A stretch of 64,000 nt of DNA from Bacteroidaceae bacterium. GTDB taxonomy: Bacteria; Bacteroidota; Bacteroidia; Bacteroidales; Bacteroidaceae. Position numbers and translations under genes: made by a program. Location: positions 1 to 64,000 of the forward strand of contig JAFTNZ010000030.1 of assembly GCA_017451645.1 (NCBI GenBank), read 5' to 3'. Shown in pieces: positions 35,655-46,851 of the stretch. The notes below the pieces were generated by a model. That model did no database searches. It was not told the DNA's origin and saw only the letters and a program-made list of their open reading frames with translations. Numbering within the stretch: the first letter of the stretch is position 1; every line of letters starts with the position of its first letter.

Positions 35655-37040
35655 TTATTGCTCTTCGGCAAACATAGGATCCCATGCCGGCAGTCGGATT
35701 GGTTTCTGTTTCAATAAGTTGAGGACTTTGGAAGACACATATTTACGGTTGACTACCAGACGGAACATATATTCGTTGAACCATTGGTCAGTCATGATGA
35801 GGTGTCCGTTGTGTCCGGAAGAGGCTCCCCAACTGTTTTCCACCATCCATTTTTTGTATCGTCCGTCAGCATCAATGTCCACAGCCATCAGTGTCATGGC
35901 GTGTGTGGAGCCGCTGTCGAAGGTCTGTATGCGCTGCTTCTTGTCCATGCCGAAAGTGGTGCCCATGAGCGAAGCATAGTCATAGTTGTTGAGGTCGAGC
36001 AGACCGCGCTTTGAATCAAGATATTTGCCTACGTCGCATGAGAAGTACATCATTGTGCTGTCCTTGATTGATGCTGTGGCCATCTGCTTGATTTCTTCGA
36101 TGGGGAGATTCACGTAGAGCCAATTGTGTCCGTCATAGACATGGCGGTCGAAATCTATTTCATACACCTGCCAATAAGGGCGGCTGGGATCGTTCATCAG
36201 CATGACGTAGTCTGCATTGAGGTCTTCTCCGATCCACTCCTGATAGAATGTCTGCGGAGTATATCGCTTTGGTTCGCTTATGGTTTTTCCTTTGGCATCT
36301 TTGGGCGCCCATTCGAATTCCTCTACCGGTTCTCCCATTGCCAGCACCAACATACGATATACGGTAGCCAGCATTTCGGTCTTCTGCTTTTCGAGTGCTG
36401 CTTCTGTAGCTTTCGGGTCGCGCAGTTGGAGGGCAAACTCGCGCAGTTTCTGCCGGATGAGTGACGAAATGCGTGCGGTGTTGTTGGTGTTGTAGCTTTC
36501 GGGCATCACTTCAGCAGGAACAAGACCATATTTTGCCACGAGGTCTGCTACTCCCGTATAAGTACCTCCATCGCTGAGCGGATGCTTGAGTAACCATTCC
36601 ACCATCTGGTCGTCGAGTGGCTGTCGGCGCGTGTCAATGATTCCCTGCAGGAACAGATTCGATTTCTCCAACTGGTCCCAAAAGAAGCAATAGGCTTGCG
36701 AAAATTCACATTTGTCCAGCTTGTGTGCTGCCATCATCTTGGCTCGTAGTACATTCAATCCGGTGAATAACCAACAACGTCCGGACTGTTCTTGGTCGGT
36801 AATGCCTTTGGAGTTTACTTTGTGGCTGAAGTGTGTGTCCATACCTACCAGGTTTTCGCGGTTGACGGCCAGTGTGCTCACATCGTTTGAAGAGATGGCA
36901 TTGACGAGTGCCTTGTCCGTAGTGGTGCCTTCATATCCGGTTTTAATCTGTTTGAGCATCTCTTCGGAGATACCTCCCTGTTGGGCTGAAACCGCCAGTG
37001 TGGCAGCCATCAGCATGATTGTCAAAGTATGTTTTTTCAT
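35655..37040 (-). CDS. Secreted C1-family aminopeptidase (bleomycin hydrolase-like)
   Basis: Papain-fold cysteine peptidase. Signal peptide 1-20 (MKKHTLTIMLMAATLAVSAQ); active-site Cys89 in EQSGRCWLFTGLNVLRAKM, His in GSTHAMTLMAVDID, Asn in VENSWGASSGHNGHLIM. The whole 461 residues align in outline with PepC/bleomycin hydrolase, which are usually cytoplasmic, but this copy has an export signal. It lies 53 bases upstream of tamB in the same direction. Confidence 0.9.
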   Translation of the reverse strand: MKKHTLTIMLMAATLAVSAQQGGISEEMLKQIKTGYEGTTTDKALVNAISSNDVSTLAVNRENLVGMDTHFSHKVNSKGITDQEQSGRCWLFTGLNVLRAKMMAAHKLDKCEFSQAYCFFWDQLEKSNLFLQGIIDTRRQPLDDQMVEWLLKHPLSDGGTYTGVADLVAKYGLVPAEVMPESYNTNNTARISSLIRQKLREFALQLRDPKATEAALEKQKTEMLATVYRMLVLAMGEPVEEFEWAPKDAKGKTISEPKRYTPQTFYQEWIGEDLNADYVMLMNDPSRPYWQVYEIDFDRHVYDGHNWLYVNLPIEEIKQMATASIKDSTMMYFSCDVGKYLDSKRGLLDLNNYDYASLMGTTFGMDKKQRIQTFDSGSTHAMTLMAVDIDADGRYKKWMVENSWGASSGHNGHLIMTDQWFNEYMFRLVVNRKYVSSKVLNLLKQKPIRLPAWDPMFAEEQ

Positions 37041-37088
37041 GTTCCTATTTGTTTTTTATCGTGTTTTCTTCGTAAGGACGGGGGAGTG

Positions 37089-38870
37089 TCATTTGAAATG
37101 CAATGTTCCTCTTCTCGGACGTGCGAAATGAGGACTTGCCACCTCTGGGGCTCTTGTGGAGAGGCGAGTGGGGGAGACGGATTGTGTGCGGAGGTCGAAC
37201 TCGACAAACTCTTCATACGTAGGGGTGTAGCCCATACCTAAGCGCATTACGGCATTGTAGATGGCTCTTCTTGACGGGGCATTGAATCCCAACACGTTAC
37301 CGTTCATCATACTTTCGTAGGTCGAACGGTAAGCTCCCCGCATATATGTGCATGCACCCTCAAATATTCCTAAACGACGATAGGCAAAATTGGGGTCTGT
37401 GACATACAATGAATCGTAGCGTGCATCGTGGAGGAAATCGCTCCATATAACTTTGGATGAGTCGGCTACGAAATCGACGTTCATAGCCCATCCAGTCTCC
37501 TGCAATTTTTCTATATCTCCAATCTCTTTGTTGTGGATGAGTACATTGTCTTCGTAATAATATTCGTCCTCCAGTTTGGCAAAACCGTGTCCTACAGCTT
37601 CGTGCACTACCACACGGCGGAAGTATTCGTGTTCGAGACCATACACTACAGGACAGTATGCGATAGCGAACTCTACCAGTGTGCCGTCTTCATAGCCATA
37701 TCCGAAATAGGTGGTGCCGGCATAGGTCTGTGTGTTGAGTACTACTACGGCCAATGTCTTGTCTAACAGGTTGTTCTGTTTGATTTCATCCACACATTCG
37801 GCATAATCCATCACTGTGGCATCATCACCACTGATGCCTGTTGAACCATTACCCTCTAGTTCGCATCCGAACACTGTCTGACTGTTTTGACCGAAATAGT
37901 CATCGCTTGATATCGCTGTCACTGCATAGATGTTGAAATAGTTTCTGAGCGATGCCATTGGTTCTTCGGTAAATAGGTGCTCCATAGCTTTCGACATCAC
38001 AGCATCATAGGTCCCTGAGGCTATATCGTTGGCCGTGAAACCATCACCCATCAGTACGATGGGAATGCCGCTTCCAATAGTGGCTCTTTGCATGATGCGT
38101 ACTTCCTTGTCGGTAGCGTGAGAACCTTCGTCGGAATTGCCGTTGCCAGCCTGCACGACAGCGATTCTGGCCAATTCTTCCAATGTTTCTCCATTTCCTG
38201 CCAATTTCTTGCAGAAATAGATATATCCTGTGCGTGATACAAGAGAATGGTTCTCTTCGGCTTTCACCCGGATGGCATATTCATCTACTTTTAGTCGGGT
38301 GGCAGCTATATGGTATCGGGTGTCTTCACCCTCATTGTTGGCGGGAGAGAGCCATTGACTGTTTGTAAATACCTGTAACTCATCAGATGACACATTGGTG
38401 CGGAATACCACTTCCAGTACGGAACCTTCGGCAGGTACTTCGTAGCGTGTTTCGTCCGGCTGTACAAAGTCCATTGGCTCCTGAACCACTGTGATGGGGT
38501 GGGTCAGCCCCTCCGAGGAGAGTGTCAGCACACCTGTACGCAGATCTGTGCTGTCATTCTCCGTGCGGGCTATCAATGTGAGGTCGAAACTTCCCGCCCG
38601 TCCTGAAGAGGGAGAGAAATAGAGCCATTCATCTGTTTTGCTTTCAGCTGTAATACTCCAATCACGGGAACTCTCGAAGTGTAGTGTTGCACGTGACCCG
38701 GCTGTAGAACCCAATCCTATTTCTGTACCTTCTGGCATAACAAATTCAGGAGCCACTTCCTTGTCTTTGTCACATCCCATAATCAGCCATCCGCTTACCA
38801 ACAGGCAGAGGCAAATGTTTGTCATTTTCCAAAAGGAGAGTTCTTCTTTGCTGGATATTACTTTATTCAT
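37089..38870 (-). CDS. M64 (IgA peptidase-like) lipoprotein with BACON domain
   Basis: Predicted surface or periplasmic metallopeptidase. Lipoprotein signal with lipobox LIMGC; the start may be ATG 38870 or ATG 38825. Residues about 45-130 form a BACON domain (SRDWSITAES...WLYFSPSSGRAG ... ITVVQEP), and a second BACON-like repeat follows (about 135-225). The M64 peptidase part contains the zinc motif HEAVGHGFAKLEDEY near residue 425. The end is Arg-rich. It is followed by the C1 peptidase gene 48 bases on, suggesting a small protein-degradation operon. Confidence 0.88.
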   Translation of the reverse strand: MNKVISSKEELSFWKMTNICLCLLVSGWLIMGCDKDKEVAPEFVMPEGTEIGLGSTAGSRATLHFESSRDWSITAESKTDEWLYFSPSSGRAGSFDLTLIARTENDSTDLRTGVLTLSSEGLTHPITVVQEPMDFVQPDETRYEVPAEGSVLEVVFRTNVSSDELQVFTNSQWLSPANNEGEDTRYHIAATRLKVDEYAIRVKAEENHSLVSRTGYIYFCKKLAGNGETLEELARIAVVQAGNGNSDEGSHATDKEVRIMQRATIGSGIPIVLMGDGFTANDIASGTYDAVMSKAMEHLFTEEPMASLRNYFNIYAVTAISSDDYFGQNSQTVFGCELEGNGSTGISGDDATVMDYAECVDEIKQNNLLDKTLAVVVLNTQTYAGTTYFGYGYEDGTLVEFAIAYCPVVYGLEHEYFRRVVVHEAVGHGFAKLEDEYYYEDNVLIHNKEIGDIEKLQETGWAMNVDFVADSSKVIWSDFLHDARYDSLYVTDPNFAYRRLGIFEGACTYMRGAYRSTYESMMNGNVLGFNAPSRRAIYNAVMRLGMGYTPTYEEFVEFDLRTQSVSPTRLSTRAPEVASPHFARPRRGTLHFK

Positions 38871-38907
38871 GCTTATCTGAAATTTCCAATGTTAACAAAA
38901 TTGGAAC

Positions 38908-38915
38908 AAAGATAA
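38908..38915 (-). promoter_or_regulatory. Promoter -7 box for M64 gene
   Basis: The minus strand reads TATCTTTG about 38 bases ahead of the ATG at 38870. Confidence 0.6.
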
Positions 38916-38998
38916 TACACCTTAAAGAGACCTACAGCAAATCAGTTGTGAATATTACGCTTTTTTCACACATCTTCCGACAAAAAGATGGATGTTTG

Positions 38999-39589
38999 TC
39001 ACCATGAGGTGGTTCCTTGGAAAATGGTGGCCTCTTCGTAGGGATATAGATTCCCATTCATAGTCAACGTATTACCATTGAAGTTTGGGCTAATGTAAAT
39101 GCTCGCTTCATTGGTGCCGGCGGTAAGAGTGAGGTTGAGTGTTGCCGAAATTGCTCCTCCAAAAATAGAAAAGTTGTAATAAACATTGCCCTGTTTATCG
39201 CGCGTCACCTTCTGTTCGGATATACTGCCTTGCACTGTAACTCCTCCCAATCCGTTTGGACTATATACAAAGTTGTTGAAGGCTGTTTGCACTGTACCTT
39301 GTCCGTTTTGTACGGCCACATAGTTGGTATTTGAGGATACAAAGCGCATCAGACCGTTGCGGAAGATTACATTGTCGGCCTCCATCACCCAGTTTCCTTC
39401 CTGTAAAGCTTTGAGTGCCTTGCCGAAAGCTACAGAATCTTGTATGGCTTCCAATTGGCGTTCTTCAGCGCGTCGTTGTGCCCGTGCTTCGCGCCATGCC
39501 TGTTCGCGTTCTTTTCGGGTTGATTGTGCCCATAAGGCATTGGAAACCGTCATGCAAACAATTACAGTCAAGAGAATCATTCGTTTCAT
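38999..39589 (-). CDS. DUF4251 secreted protein
   Basis: 196 residues with a signal peptide (MKRMILLTVIVCMTVSNALWAQ), an Arg/Glu-rich helical stretch (RKEREQAWREARAQRRAEERQ) and a beta-rich DUF4251 domain (ALQEGNWVMEADNVIFRNG ... VTVQGSISEQKVTRDKQGNVYY ... YPYEEATIF). Family function unknown. It appears monocistronic, with gaps on both sides. Confidence 0.82.
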   Translation of the reverse strand: MKRMILLTVIVCMTVSNALWAQSTRKEREQAWREARAQRRAEERQLEAIQDSVAFGKALKALQEGNWVMEADNVIFRNGLMRFVSSNTNYVAVQNGQGTVQTAFNNFVYSPNGLGGVTVQGSISEQKVTRDKQGNVYYNFSIFGGAISATLNLTLTAGTNEASIYISPNFNGNTLTMNGNLYPYEEATIFQGTTSW

Positions 39590-39920
39590 AAATCCATTAT
39601 TTTAAGTTGATGATAGCCTGAAAACAAAAGAAATGGTGAGAAAGTTCAAATTCTCAAATCAGGTGATCCGCAGTTTGGTTGAAAAAAGAAGAGCACTTAC
39701 TTTGCCAACAGAGTATATATTAAAGGCAAATGGAGATATTATTAAATGGCAAATGGAGATATATTGCTCGAAAAAGGGATTTTTACTCATTTTTATTCTC
39801 TCTATTTTTATGGGTTCAGTTTTTGACTTCTACTTTTGATTAATTTATTTTAGTTTTATAATCGCAATTATGTTTAATAATTGGCATATAACAATATTAT
39901 TTTATTTTAATTTTGTGATA
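39590..39920. other. Intergenic region without supported gene
   Basis: This AT-rich stretch includes a plus-strand 68-codon reading frame at 39633-39839 with a hydrophobic end, but no promoter box or family resemblance supports it. Nothing else is seen. Confidence 0.4.
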
Positions 39921-39959
39921 CCAAAAAGGTGCCCCTCATTTGAGTGCACCTTCTTGGTT
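39921..39959 (-). terminator. Terminator hairpin after TPR gene
   Basis: ACCAAAAAGGTGC and GCACCTTCTTGGT pair with a single mismatch around a 13-base loop; the minus strand continues T-rich. It lies about 40 bases past the TPR gene stop. Confidence 0.7.
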
Positions 39960-39996
39960 ATATTTATTGAGCGGATGTTTAATCCACACTGTAACC

Positions 39997-41274
39997 TTAA
40001 TTGTTATTCATTAATTTCTCAATCTCCTCAAGTTCGGGACCCATATTCAGCATATAATAAATACTGTGAAGACCATTCAGCCAAAGTTCTTGCTTGTCAG
40101 GTTTCAGTTGGCGTACTTTCTCATAGTAAGGCTTTGCCTGACGATAGTAATTTTTCAGAGTTTCTTGATCTTTTTTGTATTGGGCGGATTTCATGTCATA
40201 TGATGCTTTTTCGCCAAAATCTCTAGCAAGTTGGCAATATACCAAACCGAGGTTGGCATTGGCTTCCGCATAATCAGGATTGATTGCAATTGCGGCTTTG
40301 TATGCTTCTATAGCCATATCGTATTTCAGTAAGTTTTGGCAGAGATAACCTTTTACGTACTGCATGAAAGCATCCTGAGGGTCTTTTTCCACCATGCTGT
40401 TGGCGAACTTTAAAGCCTCGTCGTATTTACCGGAAGTGTCATAATATTCGAGCAGATTTCCTACAAAATAGTTATAATCAGGGAAACGTTTTACACCCTC
40501 TTGCAGTTCGGCAATCCATTTAACAGTATCGCCCATTTCCTTGTAAGCGGCAGCTGTAAATTCATAACCGTAGCAACAATATTCCTTATCTGTTTTCACT
40601 ATAGGAGTATATTTGAGTACCATGTCATTGTATTTCAGTTGTCTGGAAGCCATGCTGGCATAATATGCAACCTGAGTTAAAAGCGTATCGTTTGTTGCAA
40701 TTACAGCAGAATCACCAGCTAACATCGGATCGTTCGCAGATTCAATATACATTGCAAAAAATTTCAGAGCTTTTTCGTAGTCTTTATCTTCAGTATAGAA
40801 TTTTGCTCCACCATTGATAAGCCATCCTCGATGAGCCAGCAAAAATTGCTTGTTCGGTTCGTGGAATTTAACTTTTATGGGACGTCCCTTTTTGTCAACG
40901 GCTTTCTTTTCTACAGAGTCGCATTTAAAGAAATTGGTATAGACATTATAGAGGCTGTTATACATTTTGTTCATGTCAGGTGTCTGCTTCAGCCAAAGTT
41001 TCTGTTGCTCAGCTTCAAAATATTTTTTCTGAATAGAACCTATAACATTCCACACATCAGGCTGAGCTGTTATTTCTGGGTACTTCATGACACCGTCAAC
41101 CAATATTTGTGCCTGATTCAGGTCTCCGTCTTGGGTATCAACTAACATTTGAGCTTGTTTTACAGCCTTTTGGGCATTTTTTAGTTCTTTTGCATATGCC
41201 TTTGGGTCGGTCTGTGCAAAGATTACGATGCATGAAAGCATCATCAATGAGATTGAAAATAGTACTTTTTTCAT
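39997..41274 (-). CDS. Secreted TPR-repeat protein
   Basis: The start at ATG 41274 gives a clean signal peptide (MKKVLFSISLMMLSCIVIFAQ); an ATG four codons earlier is possible. TPR-like helical repeats run through the protein, clearest at AYYASMASRQLKYNDMVLKY, DYNYFVGNLLEYYDTSGKYDEALKFA and AIEAYKAAIAINPDYAEANANLGL. 425 residues, probably periplasmic. It sits 17 bases or so downstream of gyrA in the same direction, so readthrough is likely, but no functional link is known. Confidence 0.8.
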   Translation of the reverse strand: MKKVLFSISLMMLSCIVIFAQTDPKAYAKELKNAQKAVKQAQMLVDTQDGDLNQAQILVDGVMKYPEITAQPDVWNVIGSIQKKYFEAEQQKLWLKQTPDMNKMYNSLYNVYTNFFKCDSVEKKAVDKKGRPIKVKFHEPNKQFLLAHRGWLINGGAKFYTEDKDYEKALKFFAMYIESANDPMLAGDSAVIATNDTLLTQVAYYASMASRQLKYNDMVLKYTPIVKTDKEYCCYGYEFTAAAYKEMGDTVKWIAELQEGVKRFPDYNYFVGNLLEYYDTSGKYDEALKFANSMVEKDPQDAFMQYVKGYLCQNLLKYDMAIEAYKAAIAINPDYAEANANLGLVYCQLARDFGEKASYDMKSAQYKKDQETLKNYYRQAKPYYEKVRQLKPDKQELWLNGLHSIYYMLNMGPELEEIEKLMNNN

Positions 41275-41302
41275 AATCATGTACATTTTAATTAATTATT
41301 TC

Positions 41303-43834
41303 TCAATTAGTTATTTCTGTAATAGGACTTTCTCCGTTAGCGGGTTCTTCGTTGTCGCTACTATCCTCCCCTTCTGTTTGCGTGGCAACTTTGCAGACAG
41401 AACCTATCTGGTCTCCTCGCTTTTTCAGGTCGATGAGCCGGACTCCTTGTGTATTTCGTCCCATTATGCGGACATCGGCCACTTTCAAACGAATAGTGAT
41501 ACCTGATTTATTGATAATCATCAGGTCATTTTCATCTGTTACAGTTTTGATGGCTACCAGTTTGCCTGTCTTTTCCGTTATATTTAGGGTTTTTACACCT
41601 TTTGCACCTCGATTGGTTTTGCGGTAGTCTTCAATGTCAGAGCGTTTGCCGTAACCTTGTTCTGAAACCACCATGATGTTCTCTTGTTCAGGATCTTTTA
41701 CGCATACCATTCCTATTACTTCATCTTGTCCGTCTTCATCAAGCTGCATGCCACGTACTCCTGTAGATACGCGTCCCATGACGCGTACGGCACTTTCATT
41801 GAATCGGATAGCGCGTCCGTTGCGGTTAGCCATGATAATTTCGTTATTACCATTGGTCATACGCACCTCTATCACGCGGTCGTCTTCGCGAATAAGGATG
41901 GCATTGACTCCGTTGGTACGTGGACGGCTGTAAGCCTCAAGACAAGTCTTCTTGATAACTCCATTCTTGGTACAGAACACCAAGTAATGGCTGTTGACAA
42001 ATTCTGTATCATTGAGATTCTTGACACGTACAAATGCGTTGACTGCATCGTCGGAGTCGATGTTGAGCAGATTCTGGATAGCTCGTCCTTTTGCATTTTT
42101 AGCCCCTTCGGGTATTTCATAGACTTTCAGCCAATAGCAACGTCCTTTCTGGGTGAAGAAAAGCAAAGTGTTGTGCATTGTAGCCGGATAGATATATTCC
42201 AAGAAGTCTGAATCGCGTGCATCGCTACCCTTTGAGCCTACCCCACCACGGTTCTGAGCATGGAATTCGCTAAGTGGTGTGCGTTTGATATATCCCATGT
42301 GTGAGATGGTGATAATCATCTCATCGTCAGCATAAAAGTCTTCAGGATTAAATTCTTCAGACGAATAAACAATTCGAGAGCGTCTGGGATCACCATATTT
42401 TTCTTTCACTTCAACGAGTTCGTCTTTCATCACTTTGCGGCAAAGTTCATCGTTAGCCAAAATCTCCTCGTAATAAGCGATTTGTTTCATTATTTCGTCA
42501 TATTCAGCATGGAGTTGGTCTTGCATCAATCCTGTAAGCTGGCGGAGACGCATTTCCACTATGGCTCTTGATTGTATCTCGCTAAGGTTAAAACGCTCCA
42601 TCAGTCCGCTGATGGCTTCGTTGGGTGTTTTGGCTGCGCGAATGATGCGGATTACTTCGTTGATATTGTCGGATGCAATAATTAAACCTTCAAGGATATG
42701 TGCACGCTCTTTTGCTTTGCGGAGATCATATTGGGTGCGGCGGAGCACTACTTCGTGACGATGTTCAACAAAGTATTTTATCAGTTCTTTCAAGTTTAAT
42801 GTTTTCGGACGCTGATGTCCGGATGGGCCTACCAAAGCCACGTTGTTCACTCCGAAAGATGACTGCAGAGCTGTCATCTTGTAAAGTTTGTTTAGCACTA
42901 CGTTGGCATTAGCATCGCGCTTCACATCTACAACAATGCGCATACCTTCGCGGTCAGATTCATCATTGACGTAGGAAATGCCTTCCAACTTTTTTTCCTT
43001 TACCAAATCAGCAATATATTTCACCAATTCGGCTTTATTTACGTTGTAAGGAATTTCTGAGATGATTATCTTGTCGTGGTTTTCGCCTGTTTCAATTTCT
43101 GCTTTTCCTCTAATAATCACTCGTCCTCGTCCGGTTTCATAGGCCTCTTTGACCCCGCTCATGCCGTAGATGTCTCCTCCCGTGGGGAAGTCAGGTGCCT
43201 TCACGTACTGCATCAGTTCTTCAATGGTGATGTCGGGATTGTCGATGTAGGCTACACATCCATCAATTACCTCTCCCAAATTGTGAGGTGGCATATTGGT
43301 AGCCATACCTACGGCAATACCTGAAGCTCCATTTACCAACAGATTAGGAATACGTGTGGGCATGACGGTTGGCTCTTGCAAACTGTCGTCGAAATTGTTT
43401 GTGAAGTCAACAGTTTCTTTGTATAAGTCCTGCATCATGTCTTCACCCAACTTCTGCAAACGTGCTTCAGTATAACGCATAGCTGCCGCTGAGTCACCAT
43501 CCACCGAACCGAAGTTGCCTTGTCCATCGACCAATGGGTAACGCATAGCCCAATCTTGTGCCATACGCACCAATGCACCATATACGGATGAATCGCCATG
43601 TGGGTGGTACTTACCGAGTACGTCACCGACGGTTCTGGCTGACTTTTTATAAGGTTTGTCTGAAGTATTACCCAATTCCATCATTCCGTAGAGGATTCTG
43701 CGGTGCACGGGTTTGAGTCCGTCTCTGACATCCGGGAGGGCACGTGCCACAATGACCGACATGGAGTAGTCGATATACGACGATTTCATCTCCTCCTCGA
43801 TGTTTATTTTCCTAATTCTGTCTAGTTCAAGCAT
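41303..43834 (-). CDS. gyrA: DNA gyrase subunit A
   Basis: Breakage-reunion subunit of gyrase. The catalytic tyrosine is in [11 protein letters not shown]; the quinolone-resistance region reads [17 protein letters not shown] with Ser at the usual position 83 equivalent. The C-terminal beta-pinwheel with GyrA-box-like [10 protein letters not shown] follows. 843 residues with an acidic tail ([11 protein letters not shown]). Minus strand, divergent from clpC. Confidence 0.97.
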   Translation of the reverse strand: MLELDRIRKINIEEEMKSSYIDYSMSVIVARALPDVRDGLKPVHRRILYGMMELGNTSDKPYKKSARTVGDVLGKYHPHGDSSVYGALVRMAQDWAMRYPLVDGQGNFGSVDGDSAAAMRYTEARLQKLGEDMMQDLYKETVDFTNNFDDSLQEPTVMPTRIPNLLVNGASGIAVGMATNMPPHNLGEVIDGCVAYIDNPDITIEELMQYVKAPDFPTGGDIYGMSGVKEAYETGRGRVIIRGKAEIETGENHDKIIISEIPYNVNKAELVKYIADLVKEKKLEGISYVNDESDREGMRIVVDVKRDANANVVLNKLYKMTALQSSFGVNNVALVGPSGHQRPKTLNLKELIKYFVEHRHEVVLRRTQYDLRKAKERAHILEGLIIASDNINEVIRIIRAAKTPNEAISGLMERFNLSEIQSRAIVEMRLRQLTGLMQDQLHAEYDEIMKQIAYYEEILANDELCRKVMKDELVEVKEKYGDPRRSRIVYSSEEFNPEDFYADDEMIITISHMGYIKRTPLSEFHAQNRGGVGSKGSDARDSDFLEYIYPATMHNTLLFFTQKGRCYWLKVYEIPEGAKNAKGRAIQNLLNIDSDDAVNAFVRVKNLNDTEFVNSHYLVFCTKNGVIKKTCLEAYSRPRTNGVNAILIREDDRVIEVRMTNGNNEIIMANRNGRAIRFNESAVRVMGRVSTGVRGMQLDEDGQDEVIGMVCVKDPEQENIMVVSEQGYGKRSDIEDYRKTNRGAKGVKTLNITEKTGKLVAIKTVTDENDLMIINKSGITIRLKVADVRIMGRNTQGVRLIDLKKRGDQIGSVCKVATQTEGEDSSDNEEPANGESPITEITN

Positions 43835-43994
43835 TTAATCTAACTCTAATTTTACAATTTTTGATTGTTTCCAAAAAACAATGCTAAATTACTACAAATT
43901 TGCCATATGGGAAAGTTTTTTTGCGAATTTCTTCTTTTCCTTATTATTTTTAAGGGGTTTTAATGGTCGCGTGGACTTGTTGTACAGTCTTGCT

Positions 43995-44002
43995 TATCTT
44001 TG
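43995..44002 (+). promoter_or_regulatory. Upstream promoter box before clpC
   Basis: TATCTTTG occurs 168 bases before the clpC start, in addition to a nearer copy at 44121. Confidence 0.5.
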
Positions 44003-44120
44003 CGGTTTTGTGTCATTTTGAATAACAAAAGCATTAAATTCAGTTTCAATGATGGCTTTGGCATAGGATTTGTTAGGTATAATTAAAGAAATAATCAAGT
44101 GCATGTACAGACTTATATTG

Positions 44121-44128
44121 TATCTTTG
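44121..44128 (+). promoter_or_regulatory. Proximal promoter box of clpC
   Basis: TATCTTTG lies 35 bases before the chosen clpC ATG and rules against in-frame starts farther upstream. Confidence 0.65.
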
Positions 44129-44162
44129 CAACTTGAAATGGAAAAATGAGAGAAAACTGGTT

Positions 44163-46694
44163 ATGATTATGATGTACGAACAATATTCACAAGAAGTTTC
44201 AGAGATTTTGTCTTACAGCAGAGAAGAGGCTCTTCGATTGCGCAACGACTTTATCGGACCGGCTCATCTGCTATTAGGGATTATCCGTGCCGGTCAAGGA
44301 CGTGCTGTCAATGTGTTGAATATTTTGTCTGTTGATTTGCAGACAATGAAGTGCGAACTTGAGAAAGAATTGTGCGACCAATGGTCTCCTTTGAGTGTAG
44401 ATGATGAGTTGGAACTGAACGAAGAGGCATCAAGATTGTTACGTCTGAGTGTATTGGAGGCTCGGTTGTATCGTAGTGATAAAGTATATACTGAGCATGT
44501 GTTATTGGCAATCTTAAAAGGTAAAGATAATATGGCAGCTAAAATATTGGAAGGAAGTAATGTTGATTACAGTCGTGTATTGAATGTATTGAACGAAGTG
44601 GCTCCAGAAACGCAGCCTCAGATGGGGTTTGGACTTGATGATGACGATGAAGATGAGGGCATCGGGTATGCGTCTGATCCGTCGTCGCAGGGGAATGCAG
44701 CTACGGCCACGCAACAAAAGGTTGCGTCCGGCAACAGTAATACTCCTGTCATTGATAGTTTTGGAACAGATGTGACACGGGCGGCATCGGAGGGCAAACT
44801 TGACCCTGTTGTCGGTAGGGAAAAAGAGATAGAGCGTTTGGCACAAATTCTTTGCAGACGCAAGAAAAATAATCCAGTGCTAATAGGCGAACCGGGTGTA
44901 GGAAAAAGTGCTATTGTAGAGGGATTGGCTTTACGTATAGTGCAACGGAAGGTATCTCGTTTGCTGTTTGGCAAACGAGTGGTATCTCTTGATATGGCTT
45001 CGGTTGTGGCAGGAACAAAATACAGAGGACAGTTTGAGGAACGTATCCGTTCCATTATCAGTGAATTGCAGAAAAATCCAGAGATAATACTCTTTATAGA
45101 TGAACTTCATACTTTGGTAGGAGCTGGTTCTGCTGCAGGTACGATGGATGCGGCTAATATGTTGAAACCGGCATTGGCTCGTGGAGAAATCCAGTGTATC
45201 GGAGCTACTACTCTTGATGAATATCGCAAAAGCATAGAGAAAGACGGTGCATTGGAGCGGCGTTTCCAGAAGATTATAGTAGAACCTTCTACTGCTGAAG
45301 AGACTTTGCAGATTCTGCAAAACATCAAAGATCGTTACGAAGAGCACCACAATGTTCGTTATACACCGGAAGCTTTGCAAGCATGTGTCAAACTGGCAGA
45401 ACGTTATCTTACCGACCGTAGTTTCCCGGACAAGGCCATCGATGTGATGGACGAGGCGGGCTCACGTATACATCTTATTAATGTAAATGTTCCCCAAGAC
45501 ATAGAGGAACAAGAGAAACTAATAGAGAAACTGAAGGCGCAGAAAAATCAAGCTGTGAAGATGCAGAACTTTGAGTTGGCTGCTAATTATCGTGATAAAG
45601 CTCGGCGGGCGGAAGAGGAACTTGAACAGCGAAAACGTGAGCAGGAAAAACAACAACAAGAATCTCCGCAATTGGTTGATGAAGAGAATATTGCTGATGT
45701 TGTTTCTGTTATGTCTGGAATTCCTGTGCAACGGGTAGCACAGACAGAAGGTGCCCGCTTGAAAGGGATGCGTCAAGCATTGGCTGGCAAGGTTGTTGCT
45801 CAAGAAACTGCAGTGGAGAGGTTGGTTAAGGCCATTCTTCGTAATCGTGTAGGATTGAAAGACCCCAACCGGCCCATCGGAACTTTTATGTTCTTAGGAC
45901 CTACAGGAGTTGGAAAAACATTGCTTGTCAAAGAATTGGCTGAATATATGTTTGGCTCGGCAGATGCCCTTATTCGCATAGATATGAGCGAATATATGGA
46001 GAAGCACAATGTTTCCCGTCTGGTAGGAGCACCTCCGGGATATGTCGGGTATGAAGAGGGTGGTCAACTGACTGAACGGGTACGACGCAAGCCCTACTCT
46101 ATTGTTCTTTTTGATGAAATAGAAAAGGCTCATAGTGAAGTCTTTAATGTGCTTCTTCAGGTAATGGACGAAGGACGGCTCACCGACAGTGATGGCCGTA
46201 CTGTCGACTTCAAGAATACCATCATCATCATGACTTCCAACGTAGGAACTCGTCAGCTTAAAGAATATGGTAAAGGAGTGGGCTTCATGGCGAATGACAA
46301 AGATGACAAAGAGGTTTCGCGTAGCGTGATACAGAAGGCGTTGAACAAACATTTTTCACCTGAATTCCTCAATCGCATTGATGAAATCATTACTTTTGAC
46401 CAGCTTGACCGCAAGGCTATCCGTCGCATCGTGGATATAGAATTGGGGAATCTATACAAGCGGGTGGAACTTTTGGGATACAAATTACAACTCACTGAAG
46501 CTGCTTGCGACTTCTTGGCCGAAAAAGGTTACGATGTACAGTTCGGTGCCCGTCCACTGAAGCGTGCTGTGCAAACTTATGTTGAAGACCTTCTTGCCGA
46601 ACTGTTGGTAGATGACTCTGTTACTCCGGGTGCTACCATTACAATCGATCGTAATAAGGAAAAAGAGGAATTGGAGTTTGTTACACTTTCATGA
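44163..46694 (+). CDS. clpC: ATP-dependent Clp protease ATP-binding subunit ClpC
   Basis: HSP100 unfoldase that feeds ClpP. Clp-N repeats at the start ([21 protein letters not shown] ... [12 protein letters not shown]), first AAA+ with GEPGVGKS and [12 protein letters not shown], a UVR/middle domain ([26 protein letters not shown]), second AAA+ with GPTGVGKT and a C-terminal D2-small domain. Starts at 44163, 44169 and 44172 (MIMMYEQ) are all possible. Ending LEFVTLS. No clpP is near. Confidence 0.95.
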   Translation: MIMMYEQYSQEVSEILSYSREEALRLRNDFIGPAHLLLGIIRAGQGRAVNVLNILSVDLQTMKCELEKELCDQWSPLSVDDELELNEEASRLLRLSVLEARLYRSDKVYTEHVLLAILKGKDNMAAKILEGSNVDYSRVLNVLNEVAPETQPQMGFGLDDDDEDEGIGYASDPSSQGNAATATQQKVASGNSNTPVIDSFGTDVTRAASEGKLDPVVGREKEIERLAQILCRRKKNNPVLIGEPGVGKSAIVEGLALRIVQRKVSRLLFGKRVVSLDMASVVAGTKYRGQFEERIRSIISELQKNPEIILFIDELHTLVGAGSAAGTMDAANMLKPALARGEIQCIGATTLDEYRKSIEKDGALERRFQKIIVEPSTAEETLQILQNIKDRYEEHHNVRYTPEALQACVKLAERYLTDRSFPDKAIDVMDEAGSRIHLINVNVPQDIEEQEKLIEKLKAQKNQAVKMQNFELAANYRDKARRAEEELEQRKREQEKQQQESPQLVDEENIADVVSVMSGIPVQRVAQTEGARLKGMRQALAGKVVAQETAVERLVKAILRNRVGLKDPNRPIGTFMFLGPTGVGKTLLVKELAEYMFGSADALIRIDMSEYMEKHNVSRLVGAPPGYVGYEEGGQLTERVRRKPYSIVLFDEIEKAHSEVFNVLLQVMDEGRLTDSDGRTVDFKNTIIIMTSNVGTRQLKEYGKGVGFMANDKDDKEVSRSVIQKALNKHFSPEFLNRIDEIITFDQLDRKAIRRIVDIELGNLYKRVELLGYKLQLTEAACDFLAEKGYDVQFGARPLKRAVQTYVEDLLAELLVDDSVTPGATITIDRNKEKEELEFVTLS

Positions 46695-46772
46695 TGTCTG
46701 TTATGAAAAACAAGTTTAGTTAATACATTGTATTTTCTCTCAACAACGGTATTAGAATGTGGTACTGCCAAA

Positions 46773-46804
46773 ATGTCAGAGCGACAACTCTGGCATTTTT
46801 TTTG
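46773..46804 (+). terminator. Terminator after clpC
   Basis: ATGTCAGAG and CTCTGGCAT form a 9-bp stem (one G-T pair) around a six-base loop, followed by T9. Confidence 0.85.
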
Positions 46805-46851
46805 TTTCTGCAGTAATAGGTGAATGAATCAAATTATAAAAAAATAGCATT

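Noticed and set aside
39633-39839. 68-codon plus-strand frame with hydrophobic end
   Set aside because: No promoter box, no family, AT-rich intergenic composition.
44070-44162. Upstream in-frame start for clpC
   Set aside because: The segment contains the proximal promoter box and gives an N-terminus unlike ClpC proteins.
46741-46851. Possible CIRCE or heat-shock operator before htpG
   Set aside because: The inverted repeat found is the clpC terminator (stem plus T-run) and does not match the CIRCE sequence.
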